Shown: positions 9,405 through 18,153 of the stretch, in pieces
Position numbering within the stretch: position 1 is the first letter of the stretch
How the letters are laid out: each line of letters starts with the position of its first letter
Source of the DNA: Oscillospiraceae bacterium
GTDB taxonomy: Bacteria > Bacillota > Clostridia > Oscillospirales > Oscillospiraceae
Assembly: GCA_902778665.1 (NCBI GenBank)
Contig: CACYYN010000007.1
Span: forward strand, 1-64,000
Length of the DNA stretch: 64,000 nucleotides
Direction: 5' to 3'
Position numbers and translations under genes: made by a program
Notes under the pieces: generated by a model
What the model was told of the DNA's origin: nothing
The model's database searches: none
What the model saw: only the letters and a program-made list of their open reading frames with translations

Positions 9405-9547
9405 GTTCCGTTTGTGCACTTAACAGTTGGCGCAAAATTTTAAACCGTTCGCGCCGACCGGAACGGACATGGAAAAAGCTTATGGTATCATTAACAAAAT
9501 AATACCGGAAACCAAATGAAAAACGGGAAAATCTTTAGCAGATTAAA

Positions 9548-9576
9548 TAGACTTTTCCCAAAATCTGTGGTACAAT
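9548..9576 (+). promoter_or_regulatory. Sigma-A type promoter of the GH3 gene
   Basis: TAGACT (9548-9553) and TACAAT (9571-9576) are separated by 17 bases, and TGG immediately before the -10 makes it an extended -10 element. Confidence 0.6.
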
Positions 9577-9677
9577 ACTGCTAATTCAGACGCTACATCT
9601 TGTTGAAAAAGTGTCTTACACCGGAAAGATGTCATAGTGATATGGCTTCTTTATATAAATCTTAGGAGGAATGTTTT

Positions 9678-12600
9678 ATGAACACGCAAAAACGTTCCAC
9701 GGGATTGTGGAGAGGTCTGACAGCCATTTTTGCCAGCCTGCTGGCTCTGGTTGTCGGAGCTCAGAGTATAGTCCAGGCCAATGCTTCGTTTATCAACGGG
9801 CAGCTGGGCATTACCAACTACAAAATCGTGGACAAGAGTGACGGCGAGAAGACGGACTCTATTTATTATAAGTCCGAGTTCTCCAGTCTGGCAGATCTGG
9901 TTGAGGCTAAGAATGCCCTGGCAGAAGAGATTGCTTCCGAAGGTACCGTCCTTCTGAAGAACAACGATCAGGCACTGCCAATCGATACTGCTGAGACGGT
10001 GACTCTCTGGGGCCTCAACTCCGTGCATCCCACCCTCGGCGGTATGATCGGTTCTTCTGTTTCCGTTTCTGCTGATGCCGGTCAGGTCCAGTGGAGTTTG
10101 GTGTCTTCCCTAAAGGAAAAGGGCTTCAAGCTCAACGAGCAGATGATCAAGCTCTATGACACCGATGACATGACAAAATCCTACGGCAGAAAGAACGGCC
10201 ATTCCCTTACCCCGTCCTTTGGCAAGATGTATGAAAATGCGTCCAAATACAACGTCGGTGAAGCACCGGCTGACATCTACACGGATGACATTCTTGCCTC
10301 TGCCGACGGCACTGTTGCTCTGGTTGTCCTCTCCCGCGACAGCTCTGAAGCGGCTGACTACAACCCGGTGATGGAGAACATTGCCAACAAGCAGACCACA
10401 GATACCTATGAGCGTCCGCTGGCTCTGTCTGCCAATGAGCAGGCTATGATTGCTCTGGCAAAAGAGCACTCCACCAAGGTTATCGTGCTCATCAATGCCA
10501 ATAACCCCATTGAGATTGAAGAGCTGAAGAATGATGACGCCATCGGAGCCATCGTCTGGTGCGGCGAGCCGGGTATGAACGGCTTCCTGGGCGTGGCGGA
10601 TGTACTCTCCGGTGCGGTGAACCCCTCCGGCCACCTGACAGATACCTATGCTGTCAGCTCTGTATCTGCTCCTGCCATGGTGAACTTCGGTGTCTATCTT
10701 TACACCAACAACTCCAAGAGCGGCAAAGGTGATATGCTGACAGAGAATAACAAGGGTGACTGGTACCTTGTTGAGACTGAGAGCATCTACAACGGCTACA
10801 AGTATTATGAGACCCGTTATGAAGATGCAGTCCTCGGACAGGCCAATGCGGATTCTGCAGCCGGTGCCATCGGCGACGGCTGGGTCTATGAAGACGAAGT
10901 ATCCTACCCCTTCGGCTACGGCCTGAGCTACACCACCTTTGAGCAGAAGCTGAATTCTGTTGAGGTGAATGTGGGCGGCGTCGGCACGGCAAAAGCCACC
11001 GTCACCAACACCGGTGATGTGGCAGGCAAGAGTGTTGTACAGCTCTATGTGCAGGCTCCCTACAAAGCAGGCGGCCTTGAAAAATCCGCCATTCAGCTTG
11101 TCGCTTTCGGCAAGACCGGCGTTCTCGAGCCCGGTGCTTCCGAGGAAGTGACAATTGAGTTTGACCCTGCTTATTTCGCCAGCTATGATGAAAACGCTGT
11201 GAAAGAAAACGGCACACAGGGCGCTTGGGTGCTGGAAGACGGCGATTATTACTTTGCCATCGGCAACGGTGCTCACGAAGCACTGAACAATGTGCTCGCT
11301 AAGAAAACCGGCAGCGAAGACAAACTGGTTATGACTGCCGATACTGAGTCTATCAATGCTGACAATGCCATCGTCTGGAATCTGGATAAGACCGACATTG
11401 AAACCTATTCTGTCAATGTTGAGAACCAGCTGCAGGATATGGATATCAACAAACTCATTGAAGGCACGGCGGAATACACAACCCGTTCCGACTGGACCAA
11501 GGGCTGGAAGACAATTGAAACTCTCACCCCGACTGACGCCATGATGGTCGGCCTGAGAGATCAGCTCTACACCTTCACCGAGAATGATGAAGACATGCCG
11601 ACCTGGGGACAGAGCGGACCTTACAAAATTGTAGACGCTCTCACATTTGATGAAAATGACAAACCCACCGGTGTTATCGCCTTTGATGACCCCTTCTGGG
11701 ATGAACTGCTGAATCAGGTTACACTGGATGAAGCAATCAATTTTGTCGCCAATACAGGCGATGACCTGGAAAACCTTGATTCCATTCAGCTGGCGAAGGT
11801 TTACGCCAATGACGGTCCTCTCGGCTATACCGGTGACCAGGTAGGCGGCTACTTTGTACGCTGGACCGCCAACGACAAGGATGTGAACCCGTACTACACA
11901 CCGGAGACCGATCCTCTCGCAACCTATCGTATGGCAGCTATGCCGACTGAGCCGATGGTTGCCGCAACCTATAATAAAGAGCTGGTAGAGCGCGAAGGTG
12001 AACTGCTGGGTGAAGACGGCCTTTACTCTAAAGAGAGCGCTATCTTTGCTCCCGGTCTGAACCTGCACCGCACGGTTTACTGTGCACGCAACCACGAATA
12101 TTATTCCGAAGACTCCGTGCTGATGGCCTATATGGGCAATGCGGTCTGCACCGGTCTGCAGAGCAAGGGCACGATGGCAGAGCCGAAGCACTTTGCCTTT
12201 AACGCACAGGAATCCAACCGTTCCGGCCTTTCCACCTTTATGACAGAGCAGGCAGCCCGTGAAAACGAGCTGAGAGGCTTCCAGATGTGCATGAGCAACA
12301 ACACTGCTCAGGGCGTAATGACGGCCTTTAACCGTGCAGGCACATCCTACTCCGGCGGGTATCGTTCTCTGGTAACCAACATTGCCCGTAATGAGTGGGG
12401 CTACATGGGCTGGTTCGTCACCGACATGATCAACGGTGCCGACTACATGAACTGGCGTGATGTTGTCGGTAACGGCGGCGGCGGATGTCTGACCTCTTCT
12501 GCTTATGACACTTCCGATATCGGTGCTATGGCAAATTCCAAGAGCCTGATTGAGAAGGATGCAAACTTCCAGAAAGAGATGAAGCAGAGCCTGAAATACT

Positions 12601-12794
12601 TCGTCTACAACATCGCTCAGAGCAATGCCATGAACGGCATCAGCTCCACCACTGAGATTGTGTATGTCAGAACATGGGTTGACAATGCAATTCTCGGTGC
12701 AGAGATCTGCCTAGGCATCCTGACCGCTCTGTTCCTCATCCTCTCCATCCGCAATGATGTGCTTTCGGGCAAAAAGAAAGCAAAGGAGAATTGA
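9678..12794 (+). CDS. Membrane-anchored GH3 beta-glucosidase with permuted domain order
   Basis: Most GH3 enzymes run catalytic barrel, then alpha/beta sandwich, then fibronectin-III-like domain. Here the order is rotated. The sandwich domain comes first (about residues 75-350, with LPIDTAETVTLWG). Next is the FnIII-like domain (about 415-530, opening FGYGLSYTTFEQ). The barrel is last (about 675-970), with the KHFAFN block and the nucleophile D916 in GWFVTDM. A comparable order is known from a Ruminococcus albus GH3 glucosidase. An N-terminal hydrophobic segment (about 14-34) and a C-terminal helix (about 1010-1030, then Lys-rich) suggest surface anchoring. AGGAGG precedes the ATG. Substrate is probably beta-glucosides. 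Confidence 0.88.
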   Translation: MNTQKRSTGLWRGLTAIFASLLALVVGAQSIVQANASFINGQLGITNYKIVDKSDGEKTDSIYYKSEFSSLADLVEAKNALAEEIASEGTVLLKNNDQALPIDTAETVTLWGLNSVHPTLGGMIGSSVSVSADAGQVQWSLVSSLKEKGFKLNEQMIKLYDTDDMTKSYGRKNGHSLTPSFGKMYENASKYNVGEAPADIYTDDILASADGTVALVVLSRDSSEAADYNPVMENIANKQTTDTYERPLALSANEQAMIALAKEHSTKVIVLINANNPIEIEELKNDDAIGAIVWCGEPGMNGFLGVADVLSGAVNPSGHLTDTYAVSSVSAPAMVNFGVYLYTNNSKSGKGDMLTENNKGDWYLVETESIYNGYKYYETRYEDAVLGQANADSAAGAIGDGWVYEDEVSYPFGYGLSYTTFEQKLNSVEVNVGGVGTAKATVTNTGDVAGKSVVQLYVQAPYKAGGLEKSAIQLVAFGKTGVLEPGASEEVTIEFDPAYFASYDENAVKENGTQGAWVLEDGDYYFAIGNGAHEALNNVLAKKTGSEDKLVMTADTESINADNAIVWNLDKTDIETYSVNVENQLQDMDINKLIEGTAEYTTRSDWTKGWKTIETLTPTDAMMVGLRDQLYTFTENDEDMPTWGQSGPYKIVDALTFDENDKPTGVIAFDDPFWDELLNQVTLDEAINFVANTGDDLENLDSIQLAKVYANDGPLGYTGDQVGGYFVRWTANDKDVNPYYTPETDPLATYRMAAMPTEPMVAATYNKELVEREGELLGEDGLYSKESAIFAPGLNLHRTVYCARNHEYYSEDSVLMAYMGNAVCTGLQSKGTMAEPKHFAFNAQESNRSGLSTFMTEQAARENELRGFQMCMSNNTAQGVMTAFNRAGTSYSGGYRSLVTNIARNEWGYMGWFVTDMINGADYMNWRDVVGNGGGGCLTSSAYDTSDIGAMANSKSLIEKDANFQKEMKQSLKYFVYNIAQSNAMNGISSTTEIVYVRTWVDNAILGAEICLGILTALFLILSIRNDVLSGKKKAKEN

Positions 12795-12797
12795 CCA

Positions 12798-13190
12798 ATG
12801 GAAAAGAATAAAATTGGTTTCGGCGCTTATATGGCCATTGTGGCAGGCATTCTGGCAATCGTGGCCTGCGTTCTGTACCGCACGGTGATGTATCAGTTCA
12901 AACCGGTTTATTACATGCTGATCGGCGCAGCTGTTGTTGCTGTTCTTGGACTTCTGCTTGCAAAAGCACTGCCGAAGTTTGCAAACTATTTCCCGGTGTG
13001 CATGTCTGTGCTTCTGTTCTCTGCCATTGTCTGGGGTTCCATGCTGATGGTCAACCAGATCGGCTACGTGATCGCCGGTCTCGACGGTGTTGAGACAATC
13101 ATGTCCTACTTCATTTTCGCCGGCTTCACACTTGCTGCAGGCGTTGTGGCACTTGTGGCATCCTTCCTCCCGGTAGGGCAGAAGGCTTAA
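12798..13190 (+). CDS. Small four-helix membrane protein of unknown function, partner of GH3
   Basis: The 130-residue protein is almost wholly hydrophobic, with four predicted membrane helices (about residues 8-28, 36-54, 64-84, 100-122). I recognise no family. It starts three bases after the GH3 stop, with GGAG inside the end of the GH3 gene, so the two are surely co-expressed. A role in anchoring, stabilising or secreting the membrane-bound GH3 enzyme is an inference from position only. Confidence 0.8.
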   Translation: MEKNKIGFGAYMAIVAGILAIVACVLYRTVMYQFKPVYYMLIGAAVVAVLGLLLAKALPKFANYFPVCMSVLLFSAIVWGSMLMVNQIGYVIAGLDGVETIMSYFIFAGFTLAAGVVALVASFLPVGQKA

Positions 13191-13203
13191 TGGTTCAGAT
13201 TCA

Positions 13204-13233
13204 GGGAACGCCGTGAAACAAACCGGCGTTCCC
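13204..13233 (+). terminator. Terminator-like hairpin after the GH3 operon
   Basis: A 10-bp perfect stem (GGGAACGCCG with CGGCGTTCCC) lies 14 bases past the membrane protein stop. No T-run follows, so termination may be partial. Confidence 0.5.
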
Positions 13234-13291
13234 CACTCAAAAAGTTCCCCATAGCCGTGTGGCTAAAAAATACATATTAAAGGAGAAAACC

Positions 13292-14356
13292 ATGAAAAAG
13301 TTCCTGGCAATCATCATGACCCTGGCAATGGTTCTGGCTCTGGGCGCAGGCGCATTTGCCGCAACCGAAGCTGACCTCAGCACCGAACCCGAATTCGACC
13401 CCAATCCCGACTATGACAAATGGACCGTCGTAGAGTACACCATTGAAGACATCCAGGCTGACCTGGTCTGCACCATCTCCGCAAAAGAAGATGACAGCGA
13501 GTTCTATCTCGAGTGCAACTTCTACGGCGATGATCAGATGACCCGCACCACTTGGGACGGCTCTGCATATACCGTTCTCGAGGACAAGACCGGCTTCATG
13601 GCTGGCGACACTCCCGCTATTCTCGACATTGCCCGTGAGCAGAATCTCTGGGTTCCGATGAACGGCGAAGCTGCTGAAGCTGCACCTGCAGCCGAAGGCG
13701 AGAAGAAGTTCACCGTTGCTGACCTCCCCACCGAGCCTGAGTTCGATCCGAACGAAGAGTATGACATGTGGACGGTTGTTGAGTACACCATCGAAGACAT
13801 TCAGGCAGATCTGGTCTGCACCGTTTCCGCAAAGGCTGACTTCAGCGAGTTCTATCAGGAGTGCAACTTCTACGGCGACGATCAGATGACCCGTACTACC
13901 TATGACGGAAAAGAGTACACCGTTCTCGAAGACAAGACAGGCTTCATGGCTGGCGACACTCCGGCAATCCTTGACAAGGCCCAGGAACAGGGCATCTGGA
14001 TCAAGTTCCACGATGATGCAGAGGCTGAAGCAGCCCCCGCAGCAGCTGGTGCAACTGCAGCTGATCTTCCCACCGAGCCTGAGTTTGATCCGAACCCTGA
14101 TTACGATGAATACACCGTAGTTGAATACACCATTGAGGATATCCAGGCTGACCTGGTTTGCACGATCTCCCGTAAGGCAGACAACAGCGAGTACTATCTC
14201 GAGTGCAATTTCTACGGCGACGATCAGATGACCCGCACCACCTATGACGGAACCACCTACACCGTTCTTGAAGACAAGACCGGCTTCATGGCTGGCGACA
14301 CCCCGGCAATTCTTGACATTGCTCAGGAGCAGAATATCTGGGTCCCCATCACATAA
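13292..14356 (+). CDS. Secreted acidic triple-repeat protein of unknown function
   Basis: A signal peptide (MKKFLAIIMT..., cleavage probably after GAFA) is followed by three near-identical 96-residue units joined by Ala/Glu-rich linkers of 20 and 18 residues. Each unit holds TEPEFDPN, VVEYTIEDIQADLVC, ECNFYGDDQMTRTT, YTVLEDKTGFMAGDTPAIL and an IW or LW near its end. Each has exactly two cysteines, at the same places, suggesting one disulfide per unit. The protein is very acidic. AAAGGAG fixes the start at 13292. I recognise no family. It lies between exported GH3 and GH78 genes and ends in a strong terminator, so it may be an abundant surface or secreted binding protein; that is inference. 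Confidence 0.85.
   Translation: MKKFLAIIMTLAMVLALGAGAFAATEADLSTEPEFDPNPDYDKWTVVEYTIEDIQADLVCTISAKEDDSEFYLECNFYGDDQMTRTTWDGSAYTVLEDKTGFMAGDTPAILDIAREQNLWVPMNGEAAEAAPAAEGEKKFTVADLPTEPEFDPNEEYDMWTVVEYTIEDIQADLVCTVSAKADFSEFYQECNFYGDDQMTRTTYDGKEYTVLEDKTGFMAGDTPAILDKAQEQGIWIKFHDDAEAEAAPAAAGATAADLPTEPEFDPNPDYDEYTVVEYTIEDIQADLVCTISRKADNSEYYLECNFYGDDQMTRTTYDGTTYTVLEDKTGFMAGDTPAILDIAQEQNIWVPIT
13373..14350 (+). repeat. Three in-frame tandem coding repeats of 288 bp
   Basis: Units at 13373-13660, 13721-14008 and 14063-14350 are separated by coding linkers of 60 and 54 bases. Long stretches are nearly identical at the DNA level, for example around CTACGGCGAYGATCAGATGA, which points to recent duplication or ongoing homogenisation. 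Confidence 0.9.
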
Positions 14357-14379
14357 GATTTTACCTGAATTTTCAAAGC

Positions 14380-14410
14380 AAAAAGGGTGCTCATTTCGGG
14401 CACCCTTTTT
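14380..14410 (+). terminator. Rho-independent terminator
   Basis: The stem AAAAAGGGTGC / GCACCCTTTTT has a nine-base loop and ends in a T-run, directly after the triple-repeat gene. Confidence 0.9.
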
Positions 14411-14462
14411 CAGAAGAAAAGACCGGAATAAGCAACTATACACGGTGAATCAGGAGCATTTT

Positions 14463-17400
14463 ATGAAACGTTTTCTATCTCTTGTTCTGGCTGTGCTCCT
14501 CCTGCTGAGCATCAGCTGCACGGCTGCTTTCGCGGATGAGAGTGAGCAGCCTATTATTCAGAATCTGAAAACCAATGGGCGCGTTAACCCTATCGGCATT
14601 GATACGCCGCAGCCGGAGTTTTCCTGGCAGATGTTCTCTTCTGCAGTGGGAGCTGGACAAAAGGCTTATCATATTGTTGTGACGGATGAGCAGGGGAATA
14701 CTGTGTGGGATACAGGCGTTGTTGAAAGCCCCGTATCCGTCGGCATCCTCTATGAAGGGGAGGCCCTGCAGCCGACAACAGAATACAACTGGACGCTCAC
14801 AGTCACTGACCGGGATGGAAGGGAACTCACTGCCGATCCAGCTTTTTTTGAAACATCCCTGCTGGATGCAACCTTTGAGGCATGGGACGGAGCGGAGTGG
14901 ATCGGATCACCTGACCTGCCGCTGGATGCACCCTCCAAGGCTGTATTCCACATTTCGGCAGATGTCACCCTTGCAGAAGGCAGCAGCACGGCTTCCTTTA
15001 TTCTCGGGGCTGGTGACTTTCGCCTGGAGAACAGAGCTTTCAACCCATGGCTTGCCGAAGGGGAAAACTATGTGCGTGTTGAGCTTGATTATACAGATGC
15101 AACGCCTGAGGGCGGTGTAAAAATCAATGTATACCGTGTGGGATATTTGCCTGAGGACGACCCGGCAGTGCCCTTTGCCGTGGTGCAGGGAGATGCGGAT
15201 CTGGACGCGCTGCTGAACAAGACCAACCAGTACGATGCGCACCATATCGACATCTTCTGCACGGCAAGCACTTTGTCCTTTACGATTGATGGTACTACAC
15301 TTTCCAATCCATGCAATGTGGTGATTAGCCCTCTCGGTTCCGCTGTCAACACCTACCCGAACCTCAACAGTGTAGGTTTTGCTGCGAGAGCCGGTGAAAG
15401 CGCAACCTTTACCAACTACACCATTGAAAATGGCGGCCGCTTTGCACGCGGTACACTTTTCAGTGCAGAAACCGGTGCTACCTATGCCATCTTTGACGGA
15501 CTTGACGGCATCACTGTTGACGGAAATATTATTAACGTTGCCGGCGGAGATGCAGGCGTCCTCTCCTATGCAGACCCGAGTTATGCTGCGGCTCCCATGC
15601 TCCGCACGGTGTTCAACACTACGGGCAGGGAAGTAGCCAAAGCACGCCTCTATCTCACAGCGCAGGGCATTTACAACTTCTACATCAATGGGCAGGAAAT
15701 AGCTGCAAATGAATGGTTCAATCCCGGTTCTACAGAATATGACTCTATTCTTGCCTATGGCGTCTATGATGTGACGAATTATCTGACTGCCGGTGAGAAT
15801 GTGATGGGCGCTGTCCTCGGTGAGGGCTGGTGGACAGGCATGACAACCTTCGAGAGCCTCAACAACAACTATTACGGTGATCAGCCTGCCCTCATGGCAA
15901 AGCTTGTAGTCACCTATGATGACGGTTCCAGCCAGACTCTGGTTACAAATCCGGATTCCTGGTTCTGCTATACCGATGGCCCTGTGCGTCTTGCCTCATT
16001 CTTCCAGGGCGAGCGGTACGATGCCACACGCGAAGCCGCCGTTGCAGGCTGGACCGAGCCGGACTTCGGCTTGCCGATCTGGCCGGCTGCTGCTGTCGTG
16101 GAGACGAGAAAGCAGTTTGCCTCTCCTTCTCTTGTCACACGGTATGACGAGCCTGTGCATGTGATCCGCACGGTTACGGCTGCTGAAGCCCTTGGCGAGA
16201 CCAAAGAGGACAGCGGGGCCTGGCTATACGACATGGGTGAGAATGTCTCCGGCGTGCCGGTCATTACTATCCCGGCGGAATACGCAAAGGCGGATGAAAC
16301 ACTGACCATCCGTTATGCCGAGATTCTCTATCCCGAACTGGAGGAATACACCTCTGCTGGCGTAGACGGACTGCTGATGGTAGAGAATTACCGTACTGCA
16401 CTGGTGACAGACTTTTACACCATGAAGGAAGGAGACAACGTCTTTGCACCGGATCTCACCTTCCACGGATACCGGTATGTGGAGATCACAGGACTTGACA
16501 AGCCGCTGCCTGCAGAGTGCGTGCAGATGCAGGTCCTCTCCTCACTGAATGCTTCTGCCACCTATGAATCCTCCAACGAGTTGACCAATCAGCTTTTCCG
16601 CAACATTGTCAACTCCACCACCAGCAACTACATCTCCCTCCCGACTGACTGCCCCCAGCGTGATGAACGTATGGGCTGGACAGGAGACGCTCAGGTCTAT
16701 GCCCTGTCTGCCTCCTATGCTGCAGACACCTATAACTTTATGCGGCAGTGGATGGACACCGTGCGTGCTGACTGCGGCCCCACAGGCCTCTCCTCCCAGT
16801 ACTGCCCGGCATTTGTAAACTACGATATCGAAGCGGATGATGTCATCCCCCATAAAGGCCAGAGTTTCGGCATTACCTGGAACTGCCTGGTTGTTACTAT
16901 CCCTTATAATCTCTATATGCAGACGGGGGATAAAGCCATCCTGCGAGACAATATCGACAATATCTATACCTATGTGGACCACCTGATGGACACCCCGCTG
17001 AAGTATAAAGATGCAAACGGTGACAAGCAGACGGATGACCGCCTCACCGGCGAAACCGGCACCCTGTGCGACCATCTTGCACGTGTCCCGTCTGACGGCG
17101 TGAGCCTGGGTAACGCGGTGTATATCGCCTGCCTGGACGAGTCTGCTCTGATGGCCGAGGCTCTCGGAGACACGGCAAAGGCAGAACAATATAGTGCAGC
17201 AGCTGTTGAAGCCAGAGAAGCCTGGAATGAGATCTTTATCGATCCGGAATCCGGTATGACCAGAAACGCCAAGGACGTTATCCAGAATACCCAGGCATCC
17301 TACGCCACTCCGCTTCGATTCCATGTGATCAGCGATGAGAATCTTCCAAGAGCGCTGGAACTTTATCAGGCGACCATAGCAGAGCCGAACCTTGTGGACA

Positions 17401-18047
17401 GTGACGGGCTGGAAGTGCCTGCCTATACCATCACCACCGGCTTTAACGCCACAGGCAATGTGCTCAATGCACTCTCAGACAATGGCCTTAACGACATGGC
17501 ATACCGCCTTTTCGAGTCTACCGAGTACGCCTCCTGGCTCTATCCTGTCACACAGGGCGCCACCAGTATCTGGGAGCGTTGGAACGGCTACACCAACGAG
17601 CTGGGCTTTAACGGCAACAACAGCATGAACTCCTTTAACCACTATTCCTTTGGCGCTGTTTATGAGTGGATGATGGCCTATCAGCTGGGAATTGCCGCAG
17701 ACCCTGCCATGCCCGGATATCAGCACTTTATCCTTCAGCCTACAGTGGGCGGAAGCTTTGATTATGCCCATGGTACCTTTGAATCCCCCTACGGAACGAT
17801 CCTCAGTGGCTGGTTTGCGCAAGACGGTGCGATGACCAACTATGACGTGTGGGTGCCTGCCAACACCTCTGCTATGCTCTATCTGCCCGCAACGGGTGAA
17901 GTGCATGCCCCGGATACTGTTGCAGTTGCCGGCACTGTCACACACAACGGCATTGAAACCACCTGCTTTGAGCTGCCTTCCGGCCACTGGCACTTCGGTA
18001 TCGGGGAAGGCGGAATTGCTGTGAGCAATCCGGTGGCAGTTTCCTGA
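14463..18047 (+). CDS. Secreted family 78 alpha-L-rhamnosidase
   Basis: A 1194-residue exported enzyme with a signal peptide (MKRFLSLVLA..., cleavage after AFA). Domains in order: an N-terminal beta-sandwich (PRIGI-type start, FSWQMFSS), a concanavalin-like insert at about residues 140-330, a second beta domain with FYINGQEI and EGWWTGM, and the (alpha/alpha)6 catalytic barrel at about 700-1080. A C-terminal beta domain closes it. The GH78 signature DCPQRDERMGWTGDAQ at about 729-744 contains the catalytic acids. It should remove terminal rhamnose from flavonoid glycosides, saponins or pectic side chains outside the cell. The start follows GGAGCATTTT after the upstream terminator, so it has its own promoter or weak read-through. 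Confidence 0.93.
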   Translation: MKRFLSLVLAVLLLLSISCTAAFADESEQPIIQNLKTNGRVNPIGIDTPQPEFSWQMFSSAVGAGQKAYHIVVTDEQGNTVWDTGVVESPVSVGILYEGEALQPTTEYNWTLTVTDRDGRELTADPAFFETSLLDATFEAWDGAEWIGSPDLPLDAPSKAVFHISADVTLAEGSSTASFILGAGDFRLENRAFNPWLAEGENYVRVELDYTDATPEGGVKINVYRVGYLPEDDPAVPFAVVQGDADLDALLNKTNQYDAHHIDIFCTASTLSFTIDGTTLSNPCNVVISPLGSAVNTYPNLNSVGFAARAGESATFTNYTIENGGRFARGTLFSAETGATYAIFDGLDGITVDGNIINVAGGDAGVLSYADPSYAAAPMLRTVFNTTGREVAKARLYLTAQGIYNFYINGQEIAANEWFNPGSTEYDSILAYGVYDVTNYLTAGENVMGAVLGEGWWTGMTTFESLNNNYYGDQPALMAKLVVTYDDGSSQTLVTNPDSWFCYTDGPVRLASFFQGERYDATREAAVAGWTEPDFGLPIWPAAAVVETRKQFASPSLVTRYDEPVHVIRTVTAAEALGETKEDSGAWLYDMGENVSGVPVITIPAEYAKADETLTIRYAEILYPELEEYTSAGVDGLLMVENYRTALVTDFYTMKEGDNVFAPDLTFHGYRYVEITGLDKPLPAECVQMQVLSSLNASATYESSNELTNQLFRNIVNSTTSNYISLPTDCPQRDERMGWTGDAQVYALSASYAADTYNFMRQWMDTVRADCGPTGLSSQYCPAFVNYDIEADDVIPHKGQSFGITWNCLVVTIPYNLYMQTGDKAILRDNIDNIYTYVDHLMDTPLKYKDANGDKQTDDRLTGETGTLCDHLARVPSDGVSLGNAVYIACLDESALMAEALGDTAKAEQYSAAAVEAREAWNEIFIDPESGMTRNAKDVIQNTQASYATPLRFHVISDENLPRALELYQATIAEPNLVDSDGLEVPAYTITTGFNATGNVLNALSDNGLNDMAYRLFESTEYASWLYPVTQGATSIWERWNGYTNELGFNGNNSMNSFNHYSFGAVYEWMMAYQLGIAADPAMPGYQHFILQPTVGGSFDYAHGTFESPYGTILSGWFAQDGAMTNYDVWVPANTSAMLYLPATGEVHAPDTVAVAGTVTHNGIETTCFELPSGHWHFGIGEGGIAVSNPVAVS

Positions 18048-18081
18048 ACTGCCTCTTCCATCATTGTTTCCGTGCGGAAAG

Positions 18082-18104
18082 GGCGGGGTATTCAAAACCC
18101 CGCC
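18082..18104 (+). terminator. Hairpin after the rhamnosidase gene
   Basis: An 8-bp stem, GGCGGGGT with ACCCCGCC, lies 35 bases after the stop. A second outer pairing TGCGG/CCGCA extends it. No T-run follows. Confidence 0.45.
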
Positions 18105-18153
18105 ACCGCATTGGAGAATTCTAAAGCAATAGACATTCCATGGAGGTTCGTCT

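Larger units (their letters stand above)
9351..9677 (+). other. Intergenic region with hairpin, inverted repeat and promoter
   Basis: This 327-base gap holds no gene. It contains a 14-bp perfect hairpin (9367-9404), an inverted repeat CCGTTC-N10-GAACGG (9445-9466) that could be an operator, an AT-rich stretch, and the GH3 promoter at 9548-9576. About 100 bases of untranslated leader then precede the GH3 start codon. Confidence 0.6.

Noticed and set aside
10110..12191. 693-codon open frame antisense to the GH3 gene
   Set aside because: It lies wholly inside the GH3 gene, has no ribosome binding site, and its translation matches no domain. Long antisense frames are common opposite strongly codon-biased genes.
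13373..14350. Regularly spaced repeats that could suggest a CRISPR array
   Set aside because: The units are 288 bp, in frame, with coding linkers and a signal peptide upstream; CRISPR repeats are 20-50 bp with unique spacers.
13277..14443. 388-codon open frame antisense to the triple-repeat gene
   Set aside because: It mirrors the three coding repeats and crosses the terminator. The plus-strand gene has a signal peptide, a ribosome binding site and a terminator.
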